NCBI GenBank assembly: GCA_003602285.1
Contig: QZVU01000001.1
Span: 248,001-312,000, forward strand
From: Arthrobacter frigidicola
GTDB taxonomy: Bacteria; Actinomycetota; Actinomycetes; Actinomycetales; Micrococcaceae
Length of the DNA stretch: 64,000 nucleotides
Direction: 5' to 3'
Both the position numbers and the translations under genes were made by a program. The notes under the pieces are model-generated. The model was given only the letters and a program-made list of their open reading frames with translations. It ran no database searches and had not been told where the DNA came from. This document shows, piece by piece, positions 16,293 to 25,215 of this stretch; the stretch's first letter is position 1; every line of letters begins with the position of its first letter.

Positions 16293-18143
16293 TTACGCTC
16301 GGGTGCGGCCTCGAGTGCCCAGCACCGCCGGGACGATCATCCCAATGGTGGCGATGAGCACGACTGCCCCGGCCAGAGCTCCGTATACGGGCCAGTCGAT
16401 CCCCACGGACAAGACCCCGAGCATGCCGTAGGCCATGCCTCCGAGTGCTGGAATCACCACAAGAGTGCCGATCACCAAGGCCGTTACCATGACGAACACC
16501 GATTCGATCAGGATCATCGAGGTCATCTGGGTGCGGGTCGTGCCGATACGGCCCAGAAGGGCGAACTCGGGTTTACGGGAGCTGGTAAGCATCACGAGAG
16601 TGTTTGCCGCGGCGGTGGCGATGAAGAAGATGAGCACGAAGAGCAGGATCGCCCCTAACTGCTGCTGCGCTGCCGCACCCACCTTGGTCTCTTGCACGTA
16701 GTCATCGACAGAGACCGTCTGCAGCCCGAGGGAGGTCAGATCAGCCGAGCCCAGCGCGAACAACTGGTCAGCGGCTGCCGGCCTGTTGGGCGCCGGCAGC
16801 GAGGACTCGTTGATGATGTAGTTGCCGAATCCGAGGCCTCGGTCATAAACGGCCACGATCGTCGGGGAGATCTCGGTGCCTCCATCGAAGCGCAGCTCCA
16901 TGGTGTCGCCGACACCTTTGCCGGTGTCGAAGACGCTATCGGTGCTGACGGCGATCGTGTCGGCGTCGGTGAGATCGTCCAGTGAGCCGGCCGTCACATC
17001 GGCATCCATCAGTCCCGAAGTGCTGCCGGTCACCGCGCGCAGGCCGGTCTGCTCCCACGAGAGAGCTTCAAATTCATCGTCGCTGTCGATCTTCACCTCC
17101 GCGGGAACCGTCGAGCTGGCAACCACCGCGTCGATACCCGGAGTGGATGCGACGGCGGCTGCCTGCTCGGCTGTCACGCCACCGGGCGAGGTGATGATGA
17201 GATCCGATCCCAGACCGGCACGCAACTGCAGGCCGGTGGCCTCCACCGTTGTATGGTTCGACCCTGTCTGCACTGTGCCCAGCGCCAGGAGCAGGGCAAG
17301 CGGGATGATCGCTGCCGTGAGTCGACGCGAGAAGCCGCGGGTATTCACCAGGGCGAGCATGGCTGCAGCGTTACGCGACGAGCGTGTGGCGCGCGCTGCC
17401 CGTCGGGCGATTGCGCCGACGATGACCGGGCCGGCCAGCGCGGCGGCGCTCAGGAGCAGGAATGCCGAAGTGGCTCCGGCGGCGCTGCCCACCGTGCCCG
17501 GCGCGATGAACGGTGTACCGGCAACGGCGATGCCGATCGCCAGAAGCGTGATTGCCGTGATCCGCCGTGCCCGCGAAATCCCGGATGACTCAGCCGAACC
17601 ACCGCGGACGGCCTGGGTCGGGCTGACCTTTGTGATCTTGCGGGTCGCGAGCCTGCCTGCGAGCAGCGCGGCCGGGAACAGCAGGACCAGCGCGCCGATC
17701 ACGGGAAGCGGCGAGATCACCAGATCGAACCCGGCAGGCACGACGCCCCCGGAGACCAGTGCCGGCATGAGCAGTTGCCCGGCAAACAGTCCAGGGATGG
17801 CCCCAAGCGGGGCCGCGAGGGCGAACACGATGACGACCTCGGCTGTCACCATCGAGCGCACCTGCCGCGGGGTTGCTCCGACGGCGCGGAGCAGGGCAAA
17901 CTGCGCGTTCCGCTGCCGCAATGCCGAGGCGAAGGTGGAGGCGACAACGAGTTCGACCACGAGGACCGCCGTGCCGGCGAAGGAGGCGGCCACGGCCATA
18001 AGCAAAGGCTCGTCGCCGCGCAGGCCGCTCTCCATGAGCACACCATTAGCTGTCAGCAGCGCGGCGGCCGAGACCACAATCAGGAAACTGCCAACAAGGC
18101 TTGCACGGTAGGCGCGGACCGCTGAGCGGGCGAAAGACCACAT
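16293..18143 (-). CDS. FtsX-like ABC transporter permease
   Basis: A 616-residue permease with two FtsX-type halves. Segments near residues 15-35 and 45-70 (ASFAGTAVLVVELVVASTFASALRQRNAQFALLRAVGATPRQVR, the usual FtsX signature) are followed by further helices at 95-190, an extracellular-type domain (about 310-480), and a last helix set (ILLFVLIFFIATAAANTLVMLTSSRKPEFALLGRIGTTRTQM, then two more). The second signature repeats the ALLRxxGxTxxQ motif. Proteins of this kind work with MacB/LolD-like ATPases in antimicrobial-peptide resistance or lipoprotein export. The partner ATPase is encoded 3 bases upstream. It is the last gene of the operon, before the terminator at 16243-16285. Confidence 0.88.
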   Translation of the reverse strand: MWSFARSAVRAYRASLVGSFLIVVSAAALLTANGVLMESGLRGDEPLLMAVAASFAGTAVLVVELVVASTFASALRQRNAQFALLRAVGATPRQVRSMVTAEVVIVFALAAPLGAIPGLFAGQLLMPALVSGGVVPAGFDLVISPLPVIGALVLLFPAALLAGRLATRKITKVSPTQAVRGGSAESSGISRARRITAITLLAIGIAVAGTPFIAPGTVGSAAGATSAFLLLSAAALAGPVIVGAIARRAARATRSSRNAAAMLALVNTRGFSRRLTAAIIPLALLLALGTVQTGSNHTTVEATGLQLRAGLGSDLIITSPGGVTAEQAAAVASTPGIDAVVASSTVPAEVKIDSDDEFEALSWEQTGLRAVTGSTSGLMDADVTAGSLDDLTDADTIAVSTDSVFDTGKGVGDTMELRFDGGTEISPTIVAVYDRGLGFGNYIINESSLPAPNRPAAADQLFALGSADLTSLGLQTVSVDDYVQETKVGAAAQQQLGAILLFVLIFFIATAAANTLVMLTSSRKPEFALLGRIGTTRTQMTSMILIESVFVMVTALVIGTLVVIPALGGMAYGMLGVLSVGIDWPVYGALAGAVVLIATIGMIVPAVLGTRGRTRA

Positions 18144-18146
18144 GGG

Positions 18147-18905
18147 CTATCGTCCCAACTCGACGAGGCGGGCGGCGATCTGACTCGAGGTCGGCGCCAC
18201 CAGCCTGCCGGCGAATTGTCCGTCGGCTAGGAAGAGCACTTCATCGGCGGTGGCGGCCACATGCGGGTCGTGGGTGACCAGAACCAGCGTCTGCGTGAAC
18301 CGCTTGGCGGCACCGCGCAGCACTTCGAGCACCTGATCGCCCGTGCGGCGGTCCAGGGCACCGGTCGGCTCATCGGCGAAGACGACGGTGGGTCTGGTGA
18401 TCAGTGCGCGGGCGATGGCGACCCGCTGTGCCTGGCCTCCGGATAACTCGCTCGGCAACCGCTCGGTCATACCGGTCAGCCCGACGGAATCGACGAGGGT
18501 CTGCTGCCACTGCTCATCGGGACGCCGGCCATCGAGCAGCATCGGCAGCTGGATATTCTCCCCGACGGTCAGGTGGCCAATGAGGTTATACGACTGGAAC
18601 ACGAAGCCGACATGGCGCCGGCGGAAACGGGTGACGGCGTCCAGGGAGAGCCCGGTGATGTCGGTCTCGCCGATGAACACCTGGCCGCTGGTTGGCGTAT
18701 CCAGGCCCGCGGCGAGGTTGAGAAACGTCGACTTGCCCGATCCGGATGGACCCATAATCGCGATGAACGCACCCGGCGCGATGTCGAGTGAGATCTCCTG
18801 AAGGGCAGTGATCTCCTCCGGGCCGTTTGGATAAGTCTTACGAAGTTGAAGGAGGCGCACGGCGGTATCGACCGACGGCGGGCTTAAAAACGTGCTCGGG
18901 GTCAT
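18147..18905 (-). CDS. ABC transporter ATP-binding protein (MacB/LolD type)
   Basis: A 252-residue ATPase: Walker A GPSGSGKST at about residues 52-60, Q-loop FVFQSYNLIGHLTV, signature LSGGQAQRVAIARAL, Walker B VVFADEPTGALD and switch His in LVTHDPHVA. The GALDRRTGDQVLEVL stretch is typical of the MacB/BceA/LolD group. It powers the FtsX-like permease encoded immediately downstream (3-base gap). It lies 26 bases after the serine hydrolase stop, in the same operon. Confidence 0.93.
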   Translation of the reverse strand: MTPSTFLSPPSVDTAVRLLQLRKTYPNGPEEITALQEISLDIAPGAFIAIMGPSGSGKSTFLNLAAGLDTPTSGQVFIGETDITGLSLDAVTRFRRRHVGFVFQSYNLIGHLTVGENIQLPMLLDGRRPDEQWQQTLVDSVGLTGMTERLPSELSGGQAQRVAIARALITRPTVVFADEPTGALDRRTGDQVLEVLRGAAKRFTQTLVLVTHDPHVAATADEVLFLADGQFAGRLVAPTSSQIAARLVELGR

Positions 18906-18931
18906 GAAACGAGCTTTCTGTTGGGGGAGGG

Positions 18932-20122
18932 TCAGGGTGTGCTGAGGGCTTCGTTAAGGGCGTCGGTGGTCAAGCTGTAAAGAGCGATGAGTTCCTCCTG
19001 GGGGCCCTCGAAGATTTCTTCCTGGGGGCCGTCGTAGATGGCGTATGGCAGTGCCGTCACGGTGACGGTGACGGCGGTGCCGTCCTCTGCGACGGCGTTG
19101 CGGGTCTGATAGCCGGGGATATCGCCGTCATGGCCCCAGGCTGTGCCGCCGCTTAGTTCGCTGCTTTCGATCCCCAGCCCGTACTGGTCTCCGGGGGAAA
19201 GTTCATCGCCGGTGGGGATGCCGGTGAGCATCTGGTCCAGTTCGGCCGGTTCCAGAAGTTCGCCGTCGAGGATGGCTTTCATGAAGGTGTTGAGCTCAGC
19301 CGGTGTGGATACCATCGCCCCTGCTCCCGCGGCCCAGGAAGAGTCGTACTCGGTGAGGTCGCGCAGTTCCCCGTCGGCGTCGATGTGGTAGCCCAGGGGA
19401 TGCTTTCCTTGTATCCCTCTGTCGCCCGGTTCGGGCAGGTAGGTGTGTTTCAGGTTCAGAGGTGTGACGATCCGATCGTGGATCTGTTCGGCCAGGGGCC
19501 GTTGGATGACGCGTTCGATGATCAGGCTCAAAGCGATGTAGTTGGTGTTGTTGTATTCATGGCGTTCCCCTGCGGGGAAGTCCGCGGGTTGTCCGAGCGC
19601 CAGGTCGAGCACGTCCCGTGTTGAGCGGTAGGCATCGCGTTCGGCGAACGGGTCTGTGGCGACGAGGTGGGCGACCTCGGGAAGGCCGCTGGTGTGCTGG
19701 AGCAGCTGCCGGACGGTGATGGCCTTCGGGTCGATTCCCTTCCCCTTAATGAGGCCGGGGAGGTAGGTGTCGACGCTTCGGTCCAGCTCCAGGAGTCCTT
19801 CTTCCACCAGCTGCAGGGCCACCACCGCGGTGAATGTCTTGGTGGCGCTTCCAATGCGCACTTCTCCGTCAGCGGGGACCGGTGCGTCGGTGGCGAGGTC
19901 GGCGGTGCCGGCGGTGGCGGTTTCAGCGGTGCCGTCCGGGAGGGTGCGGGTGATGATCGCGCCCGGGTAGCCTTCCTCGACGAGTCGTTCGGCGATGCCG
20001 GTCAGCACCTTCGGCGCGTCCTCGGGGGCGTCCTTTGTGGCGGCCGGGGAGGCGCAGGCGGTGAACGCGAGCGACGCGGCCAGTGCGGTGGTGATGACCG
20101 CGAATTTGGGGGTGTATTTCAT
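18932..20122 (-). CDS. Serine hydrolase lipoprotein of the beta-lactamase class C / DD-peptidase fold
   Basis: A 396-residue secreted lipoprotein. The signal is MKYTPKFAVITTALAASLAF with lipobox FTAC (Cys about residue 23). The catalytic S-x-x-K is in IGSATKTFTAV at about residues 92-95, and the Y-x-N motif is in HEYNNTNYIALSLI; HDGDIPGYQ near the end is in the place of the third (H/K-x-G) motif. Proteins of this fold are esterases, D-amino-acid hydrolases or DD-carboxypeptidases; a wall-related role fits the operon. A short internal duplication gives GPQEEIFEGPQEEL near the C-terminus, absent from the remnant copy at 14.4 kb. Its start is 2 bases from the stop of the small membrane-protein gene. 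Confidence 0.9.
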   Translation of the reverse strand: MKYTPKFAVITTALAASLAFTACASPAATKDAPEDAPKVLTGIAERLVEEGYPGAIITRTLPDGTAETATAGTADLATDAPVPADGEVRIGSATKTFTAVVALQLVEEGLLELDRSVDTYLPGLIKGKGIDPKAITVRQLLQHTSGLPEVAHLVATDPFAERDAYRSTRDVLDLALGQPADFPAGERHEYNNTNYIALSLIIERVIQRPLAEQIHDRIVTPLNLKHTYLPEPGDRGIQGKHPLGYHIDADGELRDLTEYDSSWAAGAGAMVSTPAELNTFMKAILDGELLEPAELDQMLTGIPTGDELSPGDQYGLGIESSELSGGTAWGHDGDIPGYQTRNAVAEDGTAVTVTVTALPYAIYDGPQEEIFEGPQEELIALYSLTTDALNEALSTP

Positions 20123-20123
20123 G

Positions 20124-20360
20124 TCAGTGCTCCGATGCGGTGGAGGGGGTCGTTCCTGATGCTGCGTGCTTCCGGCGCCGGTGCGCCCGGATAAGGAGTG
20201 CAGCGCAGACGAAGATGATGACTCCGAAGGGGACCGAGAGCAGCGGGATGGAGACCATCGTGGTGGTCAGAACGTTTGCGGCCAGTGCTGCGATAAGTAC
20301 TGCCCAGAGCACGATGGTGCGGCCGGGTTTCTGTCCTTGGGCATGGGTGTGGTGGGTCAT
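20124..20360 (-). CDS. Small two-helix membrane protein
   Basis: A 78-residue protein with two hydrophobic segments (TIVLWAVLIAALAANVLTTT, about residues 15-34, and LLSVPFGVIIFVCAALLI, about 40-57) and a basic C-terminal tail (RAHRRRKH). No family is recognised. It lies between the ABC-2 permease and the serine hydrolase and is nearly fused to the latter (2-base gap). Its ends, but not its middle, survive in the remnant copy at 14.6 kb, which supports its being a real member of the operon. Confidence 0.65.
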   Translation of the reverse strand: MTHHTHAQGQKPGRTIVLWAVLIAALAANVLTTTMVSIPLLSVPFGVIIFVCAALLIRAHRRRKHAASGTTPSTASEH

Positions 20361-20412
20361 GTGAAAACCATTCAGGTTGGAGGGTTCGTTGAAGGGCTGG
20401 TTGGTTGGTGGG

Positions 20413-21216
20413 TTAGAGGCTGCGGCGCTTGAGGGTGAGGGCGGCGCCGGTGAGCAGGAGCGCGGTCAGGGCGGTGAGGGCTCCGGTAGCGGCCGCGCCG
20501 GTGAGGGCGGTCGGTGCGTTGATCAGGGCGTGGGCCAGGGTGTTGGGCATCAGCTGGGCCCAGATCGGAAGGGTGCCGGTGGCGAGCTGGATGATTCCCA
20601 GGAGGATTGGTTCCAGGACCAGGACGGCGAGCATGACCAGGACCGCGGTGAGCTGGTTGCGCAGCAGCAGGCCCACGGCCAGTCCGATCAGGCTCAGGAA
20701 CGTGATGGCCAGGACGCCGCGGCCCAGGGTGCCCAGGATCTCGGGCAGGGTCGCGCTCAGGGCGGTGCCGTCAAGGACCAGCGCCAGTAGCAGGGCGGTG
20801 ACGGACAGGGCGGCGAGGATCAGTCCTGTTGCGGCGCCGATCAGTGCGGTGGCCCCGGTCTTGGCCAGGACGATGCGCTCACGGCGCGGTTGGGCCAGTG
20901 CCGTGCCGACCATGCCGCCGAAGCGGAAATCGCTGATCCCGGCCAGGACGCCCAGGAGGATGACGGCGATCAGGACGACCCCGATGGAACCGCTGCCTCC
21001 GAGGAGGTTCAGGACTGCCAGCTGCTCGGAGGCCAGCGTCATATCGATGACCGGCAGTTCGCTGGCGACCTCCGGGTCAGTGGTTTCGCTGTTGACGAGG
21101 TAAGGCATCAGGACGGTGGAGATGAGCTGGGTGGCCAGCAGGCCGAGGGCCGCGATGAGGACCGCGATTTTCGTTACGGGGATGGTGGTGAGTTTGAGGG
21201 TTTCAGCGCGCAGCAT
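20413..21216 (-). CDS. ABC-2 type transporter permease
   Basis: A 267-residue integral membrane protein starting MLRAETLKLTTIPVTKIAVLIAALGLL, the usual beginning of ABC-2 permeases that follow a drug-type ATPase. Six hydrophobic segments are visible, with the last at GALTALTALLLTGAALTL, then a basic end (KRRSL). An external loop carries the acidic stretch NSETTDPEVASELP. It pairs with the ATPase gene that overlaps its start by 14 bases. Substrate unknown; export of an antimicrobial or envelope compound is the usual role. Confidence 0.85.
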   Translation of the reverse strand: MLRAETLKLTTIPVTKIAVLIAALGLLATQLISTVLMPYLVNSETTDPEVASELPVIDMTLASEQLAVLNLLGGSGSIGVVLIAVILLGVLAGISDFRFGGMVGTALAQPRRERIVLAKTGATALIGAATGLILAALSVTALLLALVLDGTALSATLPEILGTLGRGVLAITFLSLIGLAVGLLLRNQLTAVLVMLAVLVLEPILLGIIQLATGTLPIWAQLMPNTLAHALINAPTALTGAAATGALTALTALLLTGAALTLKRRSL

Positions 21217-21964
21217 GGGTGGTCCGTTCGAAAGAGCTGATCTCGGAAGAGCTGATCATGGAGAGGTAGAAGTCCTCGAGATCGCCCTCGGAGGCGGCGA
21301 GGGCTTCGGCGAGGGTGGTCGCTGAGCGGACCTGCCCATCGGCGATGGCCACGATGTCATCGGCGATCTGCTCCACGTCGGCGAGGATGTGGGAGGACAG
21401 CAGGACACTGCCGCCGTGGTCGGCGAAGGAGCGCAGGTACTTCTTGAGCCAGTAGATGCCGGCAGGATCCAGGCCGTTGGCCGGCTCGTCGAGCACGAGG
21501 ATCTTCGGGTCCCCGAGGATCGCTGCGGCGATGGCAACACGCTGGCGCATGCCCAGGGAGTAATCCCGGATCCGGCGGTCGGCGTCGGCGCTCAAGCCCA
21601 CAATCGTGAGCACCTCCTCCACTCGGGCCGCCGTGTGGTGGCCCTGGGCGGCGGCGATCCGCAGATGCTGGCGTGCGGTGCGCCCGGGGTGAAGACCGCC
21701 CGCATCCAGGACCGCTCCAACGACCCGGGTGGGATCGGACAGGTCGCGGAACGGTTTCCCGAACACCAGCGCGTTCCCCGCATCAGGGGCGATCAAGCCC
21801 AGCAGCATACGGATCGTGGTGGTCTTCCCGGCGCCGTTGGGCCCAAGCAGGCCCGTGATACGGCCGGCGCCGACGGTAAAGCTAACATCCTCGACCCGGC
21901 GGACACCGCGGAAGGACTTCGACAGGTGCTCTACGAGGAGGGGTTCAATCTCTTGCTTGGTCAT
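21203..21964 (-). CDS. ABC-2 type transporter ATP-binding protein
   Basis: A 253-residue ATPase of the drug-export (CcmA/DrrA-like) group: Walker A GPNGAGKTT at about residues 37-45, signature YSLGMRQRVAIAAAIL, Walker B ILVLDEPANGLDPAGI and switch His in SSHILADVEQ. ATG 21964 was chosen because the sequence MTKQEIEPLLVEHLSKSF matches normal starts; GGAGG lies only one base before it, so an upstream start at 21997 or unusual initiation is possible. It is the first gene of the six-gene operon and faces the histidine kinase gene across a region with three 23-bp repeats. Confidence 0.9.
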   Translation of the reverse strand: MTKQEIEPLLVEHLSKSFRGVRRVEDVSFTVGAGRITGLLGPNGAGKTTTIRMLLGLIAPDAGNALVFGKPFRDLSDPTRVVGAVLDAGGLHPGRTARQHLRIAAAQGHHTAARVEEVLTIVGLSADADRRIRDYSLGMRQRVAIAAAILGDPKILVLDEPANGLDPAGIYWLKKYLRSFADHGGSVLLSSHILADVEQIADDIVAIADGQVRSATTLAEALAASEGDLEDFYLSMISSSEISSFERTTHAAR

Positions 21965-22000
21965 ACCTCCAAGATGCCAGCTGCGCGCCCTCCGCACCCC

Positions 22001-22069
22001 AGCCCCAGGGACAGTCCCTCACTAGCCCCAGGACCAGTCCTTCACTAGCCAAAAGGACAGTCTGCCGCC
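22001..22069. promoter_or_regulatory. Three tandem 23-bp repeats, probable response-regulator operators
   Basis: Repeats at 22001-22023, 22024-22046 and 22047-22069 begin AGCCCCAGGGACAGTCCCTC, AGCCCCAGGACCAGTCCTTC and AGCCAAAAGGACAGTCTGCC. The first contains the perfect palindrome GGGACAGTCCC (22008-22018). Regular spacing of about two helix turns between an operon and its divergent two-component system is what a NarL/LuxR-type response regulator would use. Binding is inferred. Confidence 0.65.
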
Positions 22070-22114
22070 CTCCGATCGGTGGGACCTTCCCCGGCCCTAA
22101 CGGGGCGTCCGGGT

Positions 22115-23446
22115 ATGCCTGTGCGTTCGTGGTTGACTTATCCCGTGAAGTCCATTCGAACCCGGCGAACTGCCCAAGCCGGGGCGGCCGGCACAACGTC
22201 GGGGCCCGGCGATCCACGCTCAGTCCAACGCGTCGTGGCCCTCCCCGCCGTCGTCCTTGTGATCGCGATGGCCAACCTCATCATCGAAAGCATCGATCCC
22301 CTTGATCCGCCTCAGCCACTGCTTCTGACGGTGCTGCAGGCGGCTCTCGTAGTTGGGCAGGCCGCTGCACTCCTCTTTCGCTACCGTGCCCCAGCGCCGG
22401 TGTTCGCGATCGTCGTGATGCTGCAAACGGTTCTCCTCGTGACCGGCGGGGCGGACCTGGGGCTCGGGACCCTGGCGGTCGTGGTTTCCGCCTTCTACCT
22501 CATTCGGTGGGCACCACGGCCCCGGGCGTGGTACGTCTTGACGGCACTTGCGCTCGCGAGCAGCGCCGTCGTCCTTGGGGTGGCACTGGGCGGAACCCAA
22601 CCCCCGCTGCTCGTCTTCGCCTTGATCGCCGGGCGTCTGGTCTTCGAGTTTGCGGCACCGGCCCTGACCGCTGAACTCGTCCGCAACCGCGCTTACCTCG
22701 CCACTGCTGCGCGTGAGCGGGACGAGATGATCCGCCGTGAACAGGTACGGGATGAGGCTCAGCGCCGGCGGGCCGAGCAGACCGCCCTTGCCAGGGAGCT
22801 GCATGACATCTCAGGACATCACCTTTCCGGCATCATCGTGACCGCGCAGGCGGCAGGAACACTGATCGAGAAGGATCCGCTGCGCACACGGGCCATGCTC
22901 CGTGAACTCGAAGGTGAGGCCCGGGCGATGATGGTCGATCTGCGCAGGACTGTCGGCCTACTCCGCCCGGACCCGGAAACCGAAGGCGCCACCGGTGATA
23001 TCCGGGCGTCCATCGGCACCCCGGGACTGGGTGACCTCCCGGAGCTGATCGATGCCGCCGTGCGCCGCGGTCAAAGCGTCACTTTTGAATCGACAGGGGA
23101 GGCATCCCATCTCGGGCCGGTTGCCCAGGCGACCATCTACCGCGTGGTGCAGGAATCGCTGGCCAACGCCGCACGCCACGCTCCAGGCGCTAAGTGCACG
23201 GTGACGATCGAGTACCTACCCGAGGCCACTGTCCTGACCGTGGAAAACACGTCGAGTCTCCACTACCGGGATATCATCTACGCTCAGCCGACACCAGTTC
23301 ACGACCGGGCAAGCCATGGATACGGGCTCGTCGGCATGCACGAGCGGGCGAAGCTCATCGGAGCCGAACTCACCACCGGGCGTACGGAAACCGGCGGCTG
23401 GAGTAACCGGCTACGAATCCCGAACCTCGTACAAGGAGCACCATAA
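22115..23446 (+). CDS. Sensor histidine kinase (NarL/DesK-type, HisKA_3)
   Basis: A 443-residue membrane kinase. Five or six hydrophobic segments fill about residues 35-190; there is no large external loop, so it probably senses within the membrane. The phosphoacceptor box is ARELHDISGHHLSGIIV (His at about residue 231) and the ATPase domain has VQESLANAARHAPGA (N box) and SHGYGLVGMHERAKLIGAELTTG (G box). ATG 22115 was preferred because the earlier ATG at 22079 lies against the operator repeats; GTG 22145 is also possible. It ends in TAATG, overlapping the response-regulator start by one base, so the pair is coupled. Confidence 0.88.
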   Translation: MPVRSWLTYPVKSIRTRRTAQAGAAGTTSGPGDPRSVQRVVALPAVVLVIAMANLIIESIDPLDPPQPLLLTVLQAALVVGQAAALLFRYRAPAPVFAIVVMLQTVLLVTGGADLGLGTLAVVVSAFYLIRWAPRPRAWYVLTALALASSAVVLGVALGGTQPPLLVFALIAGRLVFEFAAPALTAELVRNRAYLATAARERDEMIRREQVRDEAQRRRAEQTALARELHDISGHHLSGIIVTAQAAGTLIEKDPLRTRAMLRELEGEARAMMVDLRRTVGLLRPDPETEGATGDIRASIGTPGLGDLPELIDAAVRRGQSVTFESTGEASHLGPVAQATIYRVVQESLANAARHAPGAKCTVTIEYLPEATVLTVENTSSLHYRDIIYAQPTPVHDRASHGYGLVGMHERAKLIGAELTTGRTETGGWSNRLRIPNLVQGAP

Positions 23447-24111
23447 TGATCCGTGTCCTGATCGCCGACGACCAGGTCATCGTTCGGGCCGGACTATCGA
23501 TCCTGCTCGACTCAGCGGCCGACATCACCGTCGTCGGGGAAGCCGAAAACGGTCGGGAAGCTGTTCGGCTGACCAAGGAGCTTCGCCCCGACGTCGTGTG
23601 TATGGACATCCGGATGCCCGTCATGGACGGCGTCGCCGCGACGCGCATCATCTCCGCCGATGCCAGCTTGAGCAGCGAGATCCTGATCCTCACCACCTTC
23701 GACATCGACGATGACATTTTCGCCGCTCTCGAGGCAGGGGCCGCGGGCTTCCTCCTCAAAGGCGCCGACGAGGACACGCTGCTCAACGCCATCCGCTCGG
23801 TCGCACAGGGCGATGGAACCCTCGACCAGCGGCTGACACGGCGAATCCTGCAAGAGTTTGTGCAGCGCCGTCCATCGACACCGCCAGCCGAGGTGCGCAA
23901 GCCACTTCCTTCACCGCTCACCGACCGGGAAATCGACGTCCTGCAACTCCTCGCGCAGGGCCTCTCAAACGCCGAAATCGCCAAACAACTTTTCGTGGAA
24001 CAATCCACCATCAAATACCATCTCGCCCATCTGCTCCAGAAAACCGGCGCCCGCGACCGCCTCCAGATTGTCCTCTGGGGCATACGCTCAGGAACCGTCA
24101 ACGTCGAGTGA
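23446..24111 (+). CDS. LuxR/NarL-family response regulator
   Basis: A 221-residue two-domain regulator. The receiver has the acidic pair DD at residues 8-9, the phosphoacceptor Asp54 in VVCMDIRMPVMDG, Thr in ILTTFD and Lys in FLLKGADE. The output domain is a LuxR-type HTH: PLTDREIDVLQLLAQGLSNAEIAKQLFVEQSTIKYHLAHLLQKTGARDR. AAGGAG lies 8 bases before the ATG. It is the partner of the kinase encoded just upstream and the most likely binder of the 23-bp repeats that face the ABC/hydrolase operon. Confidence 0.93.
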   Translation: MIRVLIADDQVIVRAGLSILLDSAADITVVGEAENGREAVRLTKELRPDVVCMDIRMPVMDGVAATRIISADASLSSEILILTTFDIDDDIFAALEAGAAGFLLKGADEDTLLNAIRSVAQGDGTLDQRLTRRILQEFVQRRPSTPPAEVRKPLPSPLTDREIDVLQLLAQGLSNAEIAKQLFVEQSTIKYHLAHLLQKTGARDRLQIVLWGIRSGTVNVE

Positions 24112-24224
24112 TGGGCGGCCGCACGCCGTCAACCCGCAGGCCTCGGTTCCTCCTCGCCGATATGGTGTCCCTCACCGCCACTTATTCCTGACAAGCCTTC
24201 CTGACGCAGGACACTAGGCCCTGT

Positions 24225-25124
24225 CTAAGGAGCGGGTGACTCGCGGGCGGCCATTTCTTCGGCCAATTCCATGCAACGCAGACGGGCCGGGGAGAAGTCG
24301 TAGGGCATCTTTCCAACAGCTGCCACTACGCTCATGGACTCTTGCCCTCCGACGGAGCCTTGGCCGGCCTCGTCCTCAGCCTCCTCAGTGGCCGCGGGAT
24401 TCAGCTCGTCCCAGGAGTCGAAGATCGCATCATCGTCCTCCGCCAAACCGGAATCCTCCATCACGGCGCGCAAAGCAAGTTCGAAGGCGTGCCGTTCAGC
24501 GGCCACCTGTGCCACGCGGGGGTCATCAACAGCGACCGTGTCATCTAATGCTTCCTCGGCGGCATCGACGCGGTCGGATTCCTCCCGCAGACCCGGGTGG
24601 GTGGCCAAGGCGATGAAACGGGCGGCGTTAACGGCCGCACCTAGCGGGCCGAAGATCCGCTCCATAACCAGCAGGCTGTCCAGGTCACTCTGGCGCAGGG
24701 AGCCCTCCGGCAGACTCTCAAGGCGGCTGGTGACAATGTCCGAGAGCAGACCCATCCTTCTGCCTCGGGTGCGCATGCGCTGCACGGCAGTCCGCTGCCG
24801 CTGCAGTTCTGCTTCCCGGGCGACGAGGGTTCTCTCCAGCCGTTCCAGGATGCCCGCAACGTCGCTGTCGGCACCAGCAGGGGCCTTGTCAGCAAAGGCG
24901 TCCCGGATGTCGTCCAAGGCGACCCCGGCGTCGGCCATCCTGCGGATCCACAGCAGCCGGATCATCTCTTCATAGCCGTAGCGGCGGCGGTCGTCGCTGC
25001 CCCGCTCGGGCTCGGGCAGAAGGCCGATCTCGTGGTAGTGACGGATAGCCCGCGGTGTGGTGCCGACGAACGATGCCGCGTCACCGATCTTGACCTGACG
25101 CGGCGGAATGAAGGACGAATACAT
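24225..25124 (-). CDS. MerR-family transcriptional regulator with long C-terminal domain
   Basis: A 299-residue regulator. ATG 25124 follows GAGGAAGG at 8 bases and was preferred to an earlier ATG at 25163. The N-terminal MerR winged helix reads VKIGDAASFVGTTPRAIRHYHEIGLLPEPERGSDDRRRYGYEEMIRLLWIRRM, followed by a dimer coiled coil rich in E and R (about residues 95-130). The C-terminal 160 residues are mostly helical and acidic, with no metal-binding cysteine pattern, so it is probably not a metal sensor. Its layout resembles the second MerR protein at 27213-27974. Its target is not evident; the downstream side faces the two-component system convergently. Confidence 0.85.
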   Translation of the reverse strand: MYSSFIPPRQVKIGDAASFVGTTPRAIRHYHEIGLLPEPERGSDDRRRYGYEEMIRLLWIRRMADAGVALDDIRDAFADKAPAGADSDVAGILERLERTLVAREAELQRQRTAVQRMRTRGRRMGLLSDIVTSRLESLPEGSLRQSDLDSLLVMERIFGPLGAAVNAARFIALATHPGLREESDRVDAAEEALDDTVAVDDPRVAQVAAERHAFELALRAVMEDSGLAEDDDAIFDSWDELNPAATEEAEDEAGQGSVGGQESMSVVAAVGKMPYDFSPARLRCMELAEEMAARESPAP

Positions 25125-25215
25125 GAACGGAGCCTTCCTCAGTGAGGCGATACGTGCGTCCACCGAACCACATAACGCTACGGCAGGGGCAACTCCAAGT
25201 CAGGCCCACGCGCAA

